A DNA stretch of 64,000 bases, taken from the NCBI RefSeq assembly GCF_030064165.1, contig NZ_CP125947.1, positions 992,001-1,056,000 of the forward strand, in the 5' to 3' direction. Numbering within the stretch: position 1 is the stretch's first letter; the number at the start of each line of letters is the position of its first letter. The stretch comes from Comamonas resistens (GTDB lineage: Bacteria > Pseudomonadota > Gammaproteobacteria > Burkholderiales > Burkholderiaceae_C). This document shows, in pieces, positions 28,052 to 37,481 of this stretch. The notes beneath the pieces were generated by a model, which ran no database searches, was not told the DNA's origin, and worked only from the letters and a program-made list of their open reading frames with translations. The position numbers were made by a program, and so were the translations under genes.

Positions 28052-28561
28052 TTGCCCGTGAATACCCGACCGATACCGCAAACGATCCACCAGATGCTGC
28101 TGTTTCGCATCAACCGTTTCTTTGGTGCGGCCGGTGGCGTGGCCATGCGCATGTGCGAGGCGCGCTTCGGGCTGACGCGCCGTGAGTGGGGCGTGATGGC
28201 CACGGTGGCCATGAACGAGGGGCTGCTGTCGTCGGAACTGGCGGACAAGGCGCAGCTCGACAGGGCGCGCACCTCGCGTGCGCTCAGCGGACTGGAGGGC
28301 AAAGGCTGGGTGCGGCGCCAGCCTTTGCCGGGCGACCGGCGGCGCGTGGCCATCCATCTGACCGAGGAAGGCCGGCGCATGTACGAGCGCATCCTGCCGG
28401 CCATGGCCCAGATTCATATGGATCTGGTGTCGGTGCTCAGCGATGAAGAGGTGCTTCAGTTCGACGCCATGCTGGCCAGGTTGCAGGCCCATGCCCAGAC
28501 CTTGGAGCAGCTGCCGCAATACGTGGATCTGCCGCGGGTGGAGCGGAGTAGAAAGAAGTGA
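28052..28561 (+). CDS. MarR-family transcriptional regulator
   Basis: A 169-residue winged-helix regulator. The DNA-binding region has LTRREWGVMATVAMNEGLLS, a recognition helix around DRARTSRALSGLEGKGWV and the wing LPGDRRRVAIHLTEEGRRMY, all typical of MarR. The listed start is a TTG; GTG at 28058 or ATG at 28094 are possible alternatives. It is divergent from the binding protein-sulfatase operon and is the likely regulator of that operon in response to a small acid. Confidence 0.85.
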   Translation: MPVNTRPIPQTIHQMLLFRINRFFGAAGGVAMRMCEARFGLTRREWGVMATVAMNEGLLSSELADKAQLDRARTSRALSGLEGKGWVRRQPLPGDRRRVAIHLTEEGRRMYERILPAMAQIHMDLVSVLSDEEVLQFDAMLARLQAHAQTLEQLPQYVDLPRVERSRKK

Positions 28562-28665
28562 CCCCCTGAGCCGCTGCGCCTGGGCGGCCCCGCGCCTTCC
28601 CTCTCTCTTCGGGAGGGGGACGATGCCTTCGCGGCGGGGCGGGGCGGTGCGGCCGGCGTAGGCCC
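28561..28665. repeat. GC-rich intergenic repeat-like sequence
   Basis: Noncoding, with CCCCCTGAGCCGCTGCGCC at the left, a CTCTTCGGGAG hairpin and a GGCGGGGCGGGG stretch at the right. It resembles the GC-rich intergenic repeats I associate with Comamonadaceae genomes. Part of the same vocabulary is seen near 59332 and 60655. Assignment to a repeat family is from memory and unverified. Confidence 0.4.
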
Positions 28666-28778
28666 TTGTTCGGTGTCCCTGATGTGGGTGGCGGTGAAAT
28701 AGACGGTTTCACAAGAACAGCCCGATTGGGGGAGGGCTGGAGCAAGGGCATCGCCGCCAGTGCCACAATGCGGGCAAC

Positions 28779-30032
28779 ATGCAATTTCCCTACGAATTGG
28801 CCGTCGGCTGGCGCTATACCCGTGCGGGGCGCGCCACACGCCGCAATGGCTTTATCTCCTTTATTTCCGGTGTCTCCATGCTTGGCATTGCGCTGGGCGT
28901 GGCGGCTTTGATCATTGTGCTCAGCGTGATGAACGGCTTCCAGAAGGAAGTGCGCGATCGCATGCTCAGCGTGGTTTCCCATGTGGAAATCTTCGCGCCG
29001 CAGGGCGCACCGCTGCCCGATGTGGAACGCACCATGCGTGAAGCCCGTGCCAACCCCGATGTGGTGGGGGCGGCGCCCTTTGTCTCGGCCCAGGCTTTGC
29101 TGGCGCGCGGCGAGGACATGAAAGGCGCCCTGGTGCGCGGCATAGACCCCGCGCGCGAAGGCGAGGTCACCGATCTGGCTGCCGCCAGTGGCGAGGTGTT
29201 GCAGCGCCTGCAGGCCGGCCAGTTCAAGGTGGTGCTGGGCATAGAGCTGGCGCGTTCTCTGGGCGTGGTCGAGGGCGATGTGATCACGCTGATCGCGCCC
29301 AGCGGTCAGGTCACGCCTGCCGGAGTCTTGCCCCGCATGAAGCAGATGACGGTGGCGGGTACCTTTGACTCCGGCCATTACGAATATGACTCCACGCTGG
29401 TGATGATGCATTACGAGGATGCCGAGCGCATCTTCCGTCTCGAAGGGCCGACCGGCATTCGCCTCAAACTCAGGGATCTGCACGAAGCGCCGCGTGTGGC
29501 CCATGAGCTGGCCGACACCTTGACGGACCGACTCTTCATTCGCGACTGGACGCAGCAGAACAAGACCTGGTTTGCCGCCGTGCAGCTGGAAAAACGCATG
29601 ATGTTCATCATCCTCACGCTGATCGTGGCGGTGGCGGCCTTCAATCTGGTTTCCACGCTGGTGATGAGCGTGCAGGACAAGCGCGCCGACATCGCCATCC
29701 TGCGCACGCTGGGCGCATCGCCATCGTCCATCATGGGCATCTTCATGGTGCAGGGCGCCATGGTGGGGGTGATCGGCACACTGGCAGGGCTGGCGCTGGG
29801 CTTGCTGATTGCCGTGAATATCGACGTCATCGTGCCCGCCATCGAGCATGCCTTGCACGCCAGCTTCCTGCCCAAGGACATTTATCTGATCAGCAAGATG
29901 CCCAGCGAGCCGCAAAGCGCAGACATCGTGCCGATTGCCGTCATCTCCCTGATTCTTTCTTTTGTGGCCACGATCTACCCCAGCTGGCGTGCCAGCCGCG
30001 TGAACCCTGCGGAGGCACTGCGTTATGAATGA
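28779..30032 (+). CDS. lolC: Lipoprotein-releasing ABC transporter permease LolC/LolE
   Basis: A 417-residue inner-membrane permease that extracts mature lipoproteins for transfer to LolA. The N-terminal cytoplasmic/TM segment reads [24 protein letters not shown] large periplasmic domain follows, then three C-terminal transmembrane helices (including [20 protein letters not shown], the coupling region). There is only one permease gene; it overlaps lolD by eight bases. A single permease may work as a homodimer, or a second gene may lie elsewhere. Confidence 0.92.
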   Translation: MQFPYELAVGWRYTRAGRATRRNGFISFISGVSMLGIALGVAALIIVLSVMNGFQKEVRDRMLSVVSHVEIFAPQGAPLPDVERTMREARANPDVVGAAPFVSAQALLARGEDMKGALVRGIDPAREGEVTDLAAASGEVLQRLQAGQFKVVLGIELARSLGVVEGDVITLIAPSGQVTPAGVLPRMKQMTVAGTFDSGHYEYDSTLVMMHYEDAERIFRLEGPTGIRLKLRDLHEAPRVAHELADTLTDRLFIRDWTQQNKTWFAAVQLEKRMMFIILTLIVAVAAFNLVSTLVMSVQDKRADIAILRTLGASPSSIMGIFMVQGAMVGVIGTLAGLALGLLIAVNIDVIVPAIEHALHASFLPKDIYLISKMPSEPQSADIVPIAVISLILSFVATIYPSWRASRVNPAEALRYE

Positions 30033-30714
30033 TTTTGTGACAGGGCAGACCGTGCTGGAAGCACGGGGCCTGACCAAGCGCTTTGCCGAGGGCAAGCTGG
30101 ATGTGACGGTGCTGCAGGGCGTGGACCTGCAGGTGCATGCCGGCGAGACGCTGGCAATTGTGGGTGCATCAGGCTCGGGCAAGTCCACCTTGCTGCACTT
30201 GCTGGGCGGGCTGGATTCGCCCACGACGGGCAGCGTGACCCTGATGGGCCAGCCGCTGCACCAGCTCAGCCCGCAAAAGCAGGGCGCGCTGCGCAACCAG
30301 CATCTGGGCTTCATCTATCAGTTTCACCATCTGCTGGCAGAGTTCACGGCCCAGGAAAACGTGGCCATGCCGCTGCGCATACGCCGCGACGCCAGGGAAG
30401 ATTGCATGGACCGCGCGGCCGAGATGCTGCGCGCCGTGGGCTTGAAGGAGCGCATGTCACACCGCCCGGCCGAGCTGTCTGGCGGCGAGCGCCAGCGTGT
30501 GGCGATCGCCCGCGCGCTGGTCACGCGTCCGGCTTGCGTGCTGGCCGATGAGCCCACGGGCAATCTGGACAGGGGCACGGCCGATTCCGTCTTTGCGCTG
30601 ATGCTGGAGCTGGCGCGCAGCCATGGCACGGCGTTTGTGATGGTCACGCATGACGAAGGCCTGGCCGCGCGTTGCGACCGCATGGTACGGCTGGTGCGCG
30701 GGCGGTTGGCCTGA
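30025..30714 (+). CDS. lolD: Lipoprotein-releasing ABC transporter ATP-binding protein LolD
   Basis: A 229-residue ABC ATPase driving lipoprotein release. Walker A is [12 protein letters not shown], the signature is [15 protein letters not shown] and Walker B is [12 protein letters not shown], with the H-loop in [11 protein letters not shown]. The Q-loop region reads [20 protein letters not shown]. It overlaps lolC by eight bases, which indicates translational coupling and fixed stoichiometry. Confidence 0.94.
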   Translation: MNDFVTGQTVLEARGLTKRFAEGKLDVTVLQGVDLQVHAGETLAIVGASGSGKSTLLHLLGGLDSPTTGSVTLMGQPLHQLSPQKQGALRNQHLGFIYQFHHLLAEFTAQENVAMPLRIRRDAREDCMDRAAEMLRAVGLKERMSHRPAELSGGERQRVAIARALVTRPACVLADEPTGNLDRGTADSVFALMLELARSHGTAFVMVTHDEGLAARCDRMVRLVRGRLA

Positions 30715-30737
30715 AGCGGACAGACGAAAAAAGGTAG

Positions 30738-30813
30738 GACTTGCACAAACAAGGATGCACCCAGACTGCAGCCTTGAAGCGAAGCTCTTGCCTGAACCTG
30801 ATTTGCGTAAACC
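30738..30813 (+). repeat. MITE-like dispersed repeat, copy B
   Basis: A 76-bp intergenic element after lolD. Its ends, GACTTGCACAAAC and GATTTGCGTAAACC, are an imperfect version of the terminal inverted repeat of copy A, and it carries the shared core TTGCCTGAACCTGATTTGCG. Confidence 0.7.
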
Positions 30814-30816
30814 GTA

Positions 30817-30837
30817 AGGCTCCCAGGGAGCCTTTTT
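30817..30837 (+). terminator. Rho-independent terminator after lolCD
   Basis: AGGCTCC and GGAGCCT pair around CAG and are followed by five T. It lies between lolD and the convergent chemoreceptor gene, immediately next to repeat copy B. Confidence 0.85.
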
Positions 30838-30864
30838 ACATTGAAATAGAGCTCTATCCCTTTA

Positions 30865-32280
30865 TCAGCAAGCGCTGACAGCTGCATTCTTGATAGCGAG
30901 ATGGGCCTGTTCGCGTGCCAGTTTCCGGGTCGAGGCAGGTGCGAGTTCGGACGGTTCCAGGTCTTGCGCACTGACCGTATCCTGCGCAGTCAGGTTCTCG
31001 GTCAGCTCATGCAATCTGGAGGATTGGGCCAGCAAGGTCTGTACCACATCACCCATGATCTGCGTGACCTGGTGTGAGGACGCGACGATCTCTTCCATGG
31101 TCTTTCCGGCATCGCGCACCTGGGTCACGCCCTGGGTCACCTGATGGGCCGAGGCCTGGATCAGCTGCTTGATCTCCTTGGCGGCTTCTGCGCTGTGCTG
31201 GGCCAGCTGGCGCACCTCGCTGGCGACCACGGCGAAGCCGCGGCCCTGTTCGCCCGCGCGGGCGGCTTCCACGGCAGCGTTGAGTGCCAGCAGATTGGTC
31301 TGGAAGGCGATGGAGTCCATCATGCCGATGATGTCGCCAATCTTGCGGGAGCTGGCGCTGATGGACTCCATGGTGCTCACCACGTTCTGCACGGTGCGCC
31401 CGCCCGCCTCGGCCACATGGCAGGCATCTTGTGCCAGCTCATTGGCCTGGCGTGCCTGGCTGGCGCTGGTCGTCAGGCCTTGCACCGTCTGGCGCAAGGT
31501 CTGCACGGCCATCACGCGGCGGGTGATATCGGTGGCGAATTTGACGACCTTGAAAGGCCTGCCTTCTGCATCCAGGATGGGGTTGTAGCTGGCTTCAATC
31601 CATACCTTGCGGCCATTCTTGCCGATGCGCAGATACTGCCCTGCATCGTGATGCCCCTGGCTCAGCTTGCGCCAGAACTGCTGGTAGGCGAGGCCTTGCC
31701 GCTCCTGCGTCTGCACGAACATGCTGTGGTGCTGGCCCACGATTTCATGCAGCGCATAGCCCATGGTCTGCAGAAACAGCGCGTTGGCGTCCAGGATGAT
31801 GCCGTTCAGATCGAACTCGATGGTGGCCTGCACCTTGGCAATCGCATTGAGCTGGCCGCGCGCATCGTCTTCGCGCAGCTGCTGCTTGGTGACGTCGGTG
31901 GCGTATTTGACCACCTTGCAGGGCTGCCCCTGGCTGTTGAAGATGGGGTTGTAGCTGGCCTGCAGCCAGACATCCTGCCCCTGGCTGTTGATGCGGCGGT
32001 AGCGGCCGCTGTCATGCACACCGGCGCCCAGGCGCTGCCAGAAGCTCGCGTATTCGGCAGACTGCCGGGTTTGCTCGTCGACGAACATGCGGTGGTGCTG
32101 GCCGATGATGTCCTGCGCGCTGTAGCCCATGGTCTGCAGAAAGATGTCGTTGGCGGCCAGGACATGGCCCTGCAGGTCGAATTCGATCACCGCCTGAACC
32201 TCGTTGAGCGCATCGAGCTTGCCCCGCATGTCGGCGTATTGCTGGCGTTGGCTGCGGGCTCCCCAGAGAAAACCGGTCAT
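30865..32280 (-). CDS. Soluble PAS-PAS chemoreceptor (Aer/BdlA-like)
   Basis: A 471-residue methyl-accepting protein with no transmembrane helix. Two PAS domains (about residues 25-140 and 147-262) are clearly duplicates: both contain a FLQTMGY motif, a GQHH(R/S)MFV motif and an ASYNPI segment. The signalling hairpin follows with [23 protein letters not shown] domains of this type often bind haem or FAD and sense oxygen or redox state. No CheR-binding pentapeptide is present (ends VSAC). The last codons lie within an AGCGCTT-type repeat sequence. Confidence 0.93.
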   Translation of the reverse strand: MTGFLWGARSQRQQYADMRGKLDALNEVQAVIEFDLQGHVLAANDIFLQTMGYSAQDIIGQHHRMFVDEQTRQSAEYASFWQRLGAGVHDSGRYRRINSQGQDVWLQASYNPIFNSQGQPCKVVKYATDVTKQQLREDDARGQLNAIAKVQATIEFDLNGIILDANALFLQTMGYALHEIVGQHHSMFVQTQERQGLAYQQFWRKLSQGHHDAGQYLRIGKNGRKVWIEASYNPILDAEGRPFKVVKFATDITRRVMAVQTLRQTVQGLTTSASQARQANELAQDACHVAEAGGRTVQNVVSTMESISASSRKIGDIIGMMDSIAFQTNLLALNAAVEAARAGEQGRGFAVVASEVRQLAQHSAEAAKEIKQLIQASAHQVTQGVTQVRDAGKTMEEIVASSHQVTQIMGDVVQTLLAQSSRLHELTENLTAQDTVSAQDLEPSELAPASTRKLAREQAHLAIKNAAVSAC

Positions 32281-32423
32281 GACGCGCTCCCATCGGTGAT
32301 AGCAAGTTTGTTAATGTTTTATTTGTTTCAATTTGTTATGTGTAGGACGAAGCAGTCTCTTGTATCTGCCTGGGTGCAGAGCATTCCCTGAGTCCGTTGC
32401 CGGACGGATGGCATGATGTCTGC

Positions 32424-33233
32424 ATGCCTTGCTGGATCGATACCCACTGCCATCTGGATGCTGCCGAATTTGCCCCGGACCGTGATGAGGTGCGCGCGGC
32501 GGCCCGCGCGGCGGGCGTCGCTCATCTGCTCATTCCTGCGGTGGAGCGCGGCCATTGGCAAGAGGTGGTGGAACTGGCACATCGCCATGGCGACAGCTAT
32601 GCGCTGGGCATTCACCCGCTCTATACGCCAAGAGCCGATGAAAGCGATATAGCAGCCCTGCGTGATTTGCTGACCAGGCAGCGTAGCGACCCGCATCTGG
32701 TCGCCGTGGGCGAGATCGGCCTGGATTTCTTCGTGCCGGGGCTGGATGCGCAGCGCCAGATCTGGTTTTACGAGCAGCAGATCCGTCTGGCGCGCGAGTT
32801 CGAGCTGCCCGTCATCCTGCATGTGCGCAAGAGCAGCGACCGCTTGCTCAAGACCTTGCGCCAGCACAAGGTGGTGGGCGGTATTGCCCATGCTTTCAAT
32901 GGCAGCGCCCAGCAGGCTCAGGCGTTCATCGATCTGGGCTTCAAACTGGGCTTTGGCGGTGCGGTGACTTACGACCGCGCTCTCAAGCTGCGCGAGCTGG
33001 CGGCCAGCCTGCCGCTGCAGTCCCTGGTGCTGGAAACCGATGCGCCCGATATTCCACCGCACTGGCTCTACACCACTGCCGAGCAGCGCGCAGCAGGCAT
33101 CAGCCAGGGCCGCAACAGCCCCGCCGAGCTGCCGCGAATCGCGGCCCAGGTGGCGCAATTGCGCGGCATCAGCATCGATGCCTTGGCCGAGGCCAGTACG
33201 GCCAATGCCAGGCAGGTGCTGGGGCTGGCATGA
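32424..33233 (+). CDS. TatD-family metal-dependent hydrolase
   Basis: A 269-residue TIM-barrel metalloenzyme. Metal ligands lie in WIDTHCHLD, VGEIGLDFF, ILHVRKSSD, GGIAHAFNGS and LVLETDAPDI. TatD proteins are DNases/exonucleases or D-aminoacyl-tRNA deacylase-like enzymes; the exact substrate is open. The ATG at 32424 places the HCH motif at the normal distance from the start; an upstream ATG at 32397 would add nine residues. Confidence 0.9.
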   Translation: MPCWIDTHCHLDAAEFAPDRDEVRAAARAAGVAHLLIPAVERGHWQEVVELAHRHGDSYALGIHPLYTPRADESDIAALRDLLTRQRSDPHLVAVGEIGLDFFVPGLDAQRQIWFYEQQIRLAREFELPVILHVRKSSDRLLKTLRQHKVVGGIAHAFNGSAQQAQAFIDLGFKLGFGGAVTYDRALKLRELAASLPLQSLVLETDAPDIPPHWLYTTAEQRAAGISQGRNSPAELPRIAAQVAQLRGISIDALAEASTANARQVLGLA

Positions 33234-33329
33234 AACTGGCGGCTGGCGCATACCTGTCAAGCGCGGGATGCTCCTTTTTTGAATAGCGCTGCGGCACACG
33301 GGTCGATGGCAGCTGGGCGACAATTGGGC

Positions 33330-33869
33330 ATGTCCGAAAAACGATCCGCTGCCGATGCTGTTCCCGAGTCTGTTCGCTGGCAGGGGCTGGGTGCGGTGGC
33401 CGATGCGCGTACCCAGGCGCTGGTGCTGGGCAGCTTTCCCGGCGTGCGTTCGCTGCAGCTGCAGCAGTACTATGCCCATCCGCAAAACCAGTTCTGGCCC
33501 CTGTTGCAAGCTCTGTGGCCGCAGTGTCCACAGCCGCCTCGCGAGGATTACGCGGGCCGTTGCGAATGGCTGCTGGCACGCGGGCTGGGGCTGTGGGACG
33601 TTTATGACAGCTGTGAACGTGAAGGCAGCCTGGATAGTGCCATCCGCGCAGCCCAGGTCAATGATTTTGCGGGCCTGCGCGAGCGTTGTCCCGGACTGAA
33701 ACTGGCCTTGCACAACGGAGGCGAAAGCTATAAGCATGCGCGCCAGACCGAGGCCCTGGGTCTGACAGCGATCAAGCTGCCATCGACCAGCCCGGCTCAT
33801 GCCAGCTGGTCATTCGAAAAAAAACTGCAGGCATGGCGCGAGGCTCTGGCCGCCCATGAACTGCTTTGA
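33330..33869 (+). CDS. DNA-deoxyinosine glycosylase (uracil-DNA glycosylase superfamily)
   Basis: A 179-residue base-excision repair enzyme of the UDG superfamily, family 6/hypoxanthine-DNA glycosylase type. The active-site loop reads VLGSFPGVRSLQLQQYYAHP and the second loop LPSTSPAHASW. It removes deaminated adenine (hypoxanthine) from DNA. The ATG at 33330 is preferred to a longer frame from 33279 because family members begin close to the glycosylase fold. It follows the TatD gene on the same strand. Confidence 0.87.
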   Translation: MSEKRSAADAVPESVRWQGLGAVADARTQALVLGSFPGVRSLQLQQYYAHPQNQFWPLLQALWPQCPQPPREDYAGRCEWLLARGLGLWDVYDSCEREGSLDSAIRAAQVNDFAGLRERCPGLKLALHNGGESYKHARQTEALGLTAIKLPSTSPAHASWSFEKKLQAWREALAAHELL

Positions 33870-33873
33870 ACAC

Positions 33874-33952
33874 GACTTATGCAAATCAGGTTCAGGCAAG
33901 AGCTTTGCTTTTCAAGACAGCAGCCCTTGCCGCATTCTTTTTTGCGCAAGTC
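33874..33952 (-). repeat. MITE-like dispersed repeat, copy C (inverted)
   Basis: A 79-bp element starting four bases after the glycosylase stop codon. The ends are GACTTATGCAAAT and TTTTGCGCAAGTC. The shared core is present in reverse orientation (CAAATCAGGTTCAGGCAA). It lies wholly in the gap before the spermidine synthase-like gene. Confidence 0.7.
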
Positions 33953-33974
33953 TTATTGAAGATTGGTGTGAAAC

Positions 33975-34844
33975 GTGATTCGTAAAACCCGTGGCGGCGC
34001 CAAGTCCGCGCAAGACAAGAAAGTGGCGACGGCGCCTGACCTGCCCGAAGTCAGCGTCTCCGACGACGGCGATGTCCGTTATCTGCACCTGGGCACGCCC
34101 TGGGTGCAGGGCTCCATGCGCATACGCGACCCCTTCGACATTGATCTCGAGTATGTGCAGCGCATGATGGGCTGGCTGCTGTTTGCAGACCCTGCGGAGG
34201 TGCCCCGTATGCACGCCATGCAGCTGGGTCTGGGCGCTGGTGCCATCACCAAGTTCTGCCACAAGAAGCTGCGCATGAAGACCACGGCCATCGAGCTGAA
34301 CCCGCAGGTGCTGGCCGTGTGCCGCAGCTGGTTCAAGCTGCCGCCCGACAGCAGTGCGCTGCAGGTGGTACTGGCCGATGCGGCGGTGGAGATCCAAAAG
34401 CCCGAATGGCATGGCACGGTGGATGCGCTGGCCGTGGACTTGTACGACCACGAGGCGGCGGCGCCGGTGCTGGACAGCGCCGAGTTCTATGCCGACTGCC
34501 GCAATCTGTTGACCGAGGACGGCATCATGACCGTCAACCTGTTCGGCCGCTCATCGAGTTTTGACAGAAGCCTGGATCAGATGGCACAGGCTTTCGGTGA
34601 AGACGCACTCTGGGCCTTTCGCCCCACGCGCGAAGGCAACACCGTGGTGCTGGCCCAGCGCACGCCGCGTGTGCTGCAGGGCGCCGAGCTGGATGTGGCT
34701 TGCGATCAGGTGCAGGCCCGCTGGGACCTGAACACCACGCGCTGGGCCAAGGTATTTGTTCCTGCGCGCGATGCCGAGGCGGGCAGTACGCTGGCCAAGG
34801 TCAAAGCCAGGATCGAGAAGATCAACCGCGGCCAGACGGACTGA
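33975..34844 (+). CDS. Spermidine synthase-like methyltransferase-fold protein
   Basis: A 289-residue protein with a Rossmann-type spermine/spermidine synthase domain. The nucleotide-binding part reads MQLGLGAGAITKFCHKKLRM with the acidic end of beta 2 in TTAIELNPQV, followed by VDALAVDLYDHEAA. A free-standing member without an adjacent SAM decarboxylase gene may not make polyamines. The start codon is a GTG. Nothing in its neighbourhood suggests a pathway. Confidence 0.75.
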   Translation: MIRKTRGGAKSAQDKKVATAPDLPEVSVSDDGDVRYLHLGTPWVQGSMRIRDPFDIDLEYVQRMMGWLLFADPAEVPRMHAMQLGLGAGAITKFCHKKLRMKTTAIELNPQVLAVCRSWFKLPPDSSALQVVLADAAVEIQKPEWHGTVDALAVDLYDHEAAAPVLDSAEFYADCRNLLTEDGIMTVNLFGRSSSFDRSLDQMAQAFGEDALWAFRPTREGNTVVLAQRTPRVLQGAELDVACDQVQARWDLNTTRWAKVFVPARDAEAGSTLAKVKARIEKINRGQTD

Positions 34845-34983
34845 TTGGACAGGCCTGACGCTCGATACAGATGCTGAGCTGAATCAGCCAATGGTGCCTG
34901 GGATGCGCTGAAGGCTAGCCGGGCGCTGCAGCAAGGTCGTCGAACGGGGTACAGTCGAAGCAGTTTTTCTGCCCAGGCCCATC

Positions 34984-36786
34984 ATGTCCTTGATTGAACC
35001 CACTCTTACCCGGCCCATCGAGTCTGCAGCCTATCAGGGGCCGCTGGACTGGCGCATGCTGGTGCAGTGGTTGCAGGACGACGGCGTGATCACGGCGCAG
35101 GAAGCCGAGCGCACGGTGGCGCGCTGCTCGGCGGCCGAAAGCGTGCAGCTGCCGCTGGTGCGGCTGGCCAATGTGGGGGTGCAAGGCGCGCAGTCCGGCA
35201 GGCCGTTGGATATTGAAACCCTGACCCAGTATCTGGCCCGGCGCAGCGGCCTGGCCTATCTGCGCATCGATCCCTTGCGTGTGGATGTGGGCCGTGTCGG
35301 TGAGGTCATGAGCGCCAGCTATGCCGAGCGTCACAAGGTGCTGCCCGTGCAGGTCACGAGCAAGGAAGTGGTGATAGCCACGGCCGAGCCTTTCATCACC
35401 GACTGGGTCGGCGAGGTCGAGCGTCAGGCACGCCGCAGCGTGCGCTGCGTGGTGGCCAATCCTCTCGATATCAAACGCTTTACAGCGGAATTCTTTGCGC
35501 TGGCCAAGTCCGTGCGCGCCGCCGAGAAAGCCGGGGGAGCCGCCAGTGCCGCCAGCTTTGAGCAACTGGTGGAACTGGGCAAGAGCAACAAGCAGCTTGA
35601 CGCCAACGACCAGGGCGTGGTCAAGGTGGTGGACTGGCTCTGGCAGTACGCTTTCGATCAGCGCGCCAGCGACATCCATCTGGAGCCGCGGCGCGAGCAG
35701 GGGGTGATCCGCTTTCGCATCGATGGCGTGCTGCACCCGGTCTACCAGATGCCCATGGGCGTGCTCAATGCCATGGTCGCGCGCATCAAGCTGCTGGGCC
35801 GCATGGACGTGGTGGAAAAGCGCCGCCCGCTGGATGGCCGCATCAAGACCCGCAACCCGCGTGGCGAGGAGGTGGAAATGCGTCTATCGACGCTGCCCAC
35901 GGCCTTCGGCGAAAAGATGGTGATGCGTATCTTCGACCCCGAGAACACGGTCAAGAACCTCGATGCCCTGGGCTTCAGCGCTCATGATGCCCAGCGTTGG
36001 GAAGAGCTGGTCAAGCGGCCCCACGGCATCATTCTGGTCACCGGCCCCACGGGCTCGGGCAAGACCACCACGCTGTATTCCACGCTCAAGCGCGTGGCGA
36101 CCGAGGAGGTCAATGTCAGCACGGTGGAGGACCCCATCGAAATGATCGAGGCCAGCTTCAATCAGACCCAGGTCCAGCCCCAGCTGGACTTCAATTTCAC
36201 CGAAGGCCTGCGCGCGCTGATGCGCCAGGACCCGGACATCATCATGGTCGGCGAGATCCGGGATCTGGCCACGGCAGAGATGGCGGTTCAGGCCGCGCTG
36301 ACAGGGCACCTGGTGTTCTCCACGCTGCATACCAACGACGCTCCCAGCGCGGTCAGCCGTCTGATGGAACTGGGCGTGCCCGCCTATCTGATCAATGCCA
36401 CCTTGCTGGGGGTGCTGGCCCAGCGTCTGGTGCGCACGCTGTGCGCCGCCTGCAAGCAACGCGATGAGGCGGCCACGCCAGAGGAGCTGGCCGAAACCGT
36501 CAAGCCCTGGAAACTCAGCGGCAGCTACCAGCCCTACAAGCCCGTGGGCTGCGAGGACTGCCGCATGACGGGCTATAGGGGACGCATGGGACTTTACGAG
36601 TTGCTGATGGTCTCGGAAGCGCTCAAGAAGCAGATTCACGATGCCCCATCCATGGATGCCTTGCGCCGTCAGGCGGTGCAGGATGGCATGCGCCCGCTGC
36701 GGCTTGCCGGCGCTTTGCGGGTGGCAGAAGGCGTCACAACCTTGTCCGAAGTGCTGGCCTGCACGCCATTGATGAGCGAAATCTGA
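34984..36786 (+). CDS. GspE/PulE-family type II secretion/pilus assembly ATPase, orphan
   Basis: A 600-residue ATPase with an N-terminal MshEN/GspE-N domain (about residues 60-190), a middle domain and the ATPase core. Walker A is GPTGSGKTTTLYS near residue 355. The Asp box, Walker B (PDIIMVGEIRDLATAEMAVQ) and His box (GHLVFSTLHTND) follow. A zinc-type pair of CxxC motifs (CAACK and CEDCR) lies near residues 485-520. No other type II secretion or type IV pilus gene is adjacent, so it works with components encoded elsewhere. Confidence 0.93.
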   Translation: MSLIEPTLTRPIESAAYQGPLDWRMLVQWLQDDGVITAQEAERTVARCSAAESVQLPLVRLANVGVQGAQSGRPLDIETLTQYLARRSGLAYLRIDPLRVDVGRVGEVMSASYAERHKVLPVQVTSKEVVIATAEPFITDWVGEVERQARRSVRCVVANPLDIKRFTAEFFALAKSVRAAEKAGGAASAASFEQLVELGKSNKQLDANDQGVVKVVDWLWQYAFDQRASDIHLEPRREQGVIRFRIDGVLHPVYQMPMGVLNAMVARIKLLGRMDVVEKRRPLDGRIKTRNPRGEEVEMRLSTLPTAFGEKMVMRIFDPENTVKNLDALGFSAHDAQRWEELVKRPHGIILVTGPTGSGKTTTLYSTLKRVATEEVNVSTVEDPIEMIEASFNQTQVQPQLDFNFTEGLRALMRQDPDIIMVGEIRDLATAEMAVQAALTGHLVFSTLHTNDAPSAVSRLMELGVPAYLINATLLGVLAQRLVRTLCAACKQRDEAATPEELAETVKPWKLSGSYQPYKPVGCEDCRMTGYRGRMGLYELLMVSEALKKQIHDAPSMDALRRQAVQDGMRPLRLAGALRVAEGVTTLSEVLACTPLMSEI

Positions 36787-36802
36787 ACTGCTCAATGTGT
36801 GC

Positions 36803-36830
36803 GCCTGCTTGCGTCTTGATGCAGGCAGGC
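36803..36830 (+). terminator. Weak hairpin after the orphan ATPase gene
   Basis: GCCTGCTTGC and GCAGGCAGGC can pair with one mismatch about 20 bases after the ATPase stop codon. There is no T-run after it, so function as a terminator is uncertain. Confidence 0.3.
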
Positions 36831-36977
36831 AAAACATTCCATGACCGTTTTCTGGATACGGAAATGTGTGCAAAACGTCGACACTAGGGTATGCCCTCTG
36901 TAGGTGGAATCCACATCAATTTGGCATATCTATGAAACGAGAATCGCCAAGTCGTGATTTCCGTAAGGAGACGTTTT

Positions 36978-37466
36978 GTGAAAATCAAGAGCCAAAAAGA
37001 CTTTTTCTCCGGTCTGATGTTCTTGGTCGTCGGCCTCGCATTTGCGATCGGCGCATCCAACTACACCATTGGCACCGGTGCCCGCATGGGGCCAGGTTAC
37101 TTCCCTCTGATTCTGGGTGTGCTCATGGCCATCCTGGGTGCAGCCATCTGCATCGGCGGTTTGACCAAAGGCCCCGAAGGTGGTGACAAGATCGGCAAGT
37201 GGGCCTGGAAGCAGGTGTTCTTCATTCTGGCAGCCAACTTTGCCTTCGGCATCCTGTTGGTCGGTGTTCCTGGTCTGGGCATTCCTCAGTTCGGTCTGGT
37301 CATTGCGATCTACGCACTGGTCTTTATCGCAAGCATGGCGGGCGATAAGTTCAACTTCAAGGAAACAGCCATCCTGTCCACCATTCTGGCGGCTGGTAGC
37401 TATTTCGCTTTCGTGTGGGCGCTGAATCTGCAGTTCCCCGTGTGGCCTAGCTTCATCGCTGGCTAA
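36978..37466 (+). CDS. tctB: Tripartite tricarboxylate transporter small membrane subunit TctB
   Basis: A 162-residue protein with four predicted membrane helices (about residues 9-27, 38-60, 78-100 and 107-155). The N-terminal KDFFSGLMFLVVGLAFAIGA and GTGARMGPGYFP are typical of TctB. The GTG at 36978 has AAGGAG seven bases upstream and is preferred over longer frames. It lies 15 bases before tctA. TctB supports TctA in secondary uptake of carboxylates delivered by a Bug/TctC-type binding protein, which is not encoded next to it. Confidence 0.9.
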   Translation: MKIKSQKDFFSGLMFLVVGLAFAIGASNYTIGTGARMGPGYFPLILGVLMAILGAAICIGGLTKGPEGGDKIGKWAWKQVFFILAANFAFGILLVGVPGLGIPQFGLVIAIYALVFIASMAGDKFNFKETAILSTILAAGSYFAFVWALNLQFPVWPSFIAG

Positions 37467-37481
37467 TCAGGAGCATCGTCC

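Noticed and set aside
28437..30314. A 625-codon open frame on the minus strand opposite lolC
   Set aside because: It is antisense to lolC and the start of lolD and shows no domain or signal.
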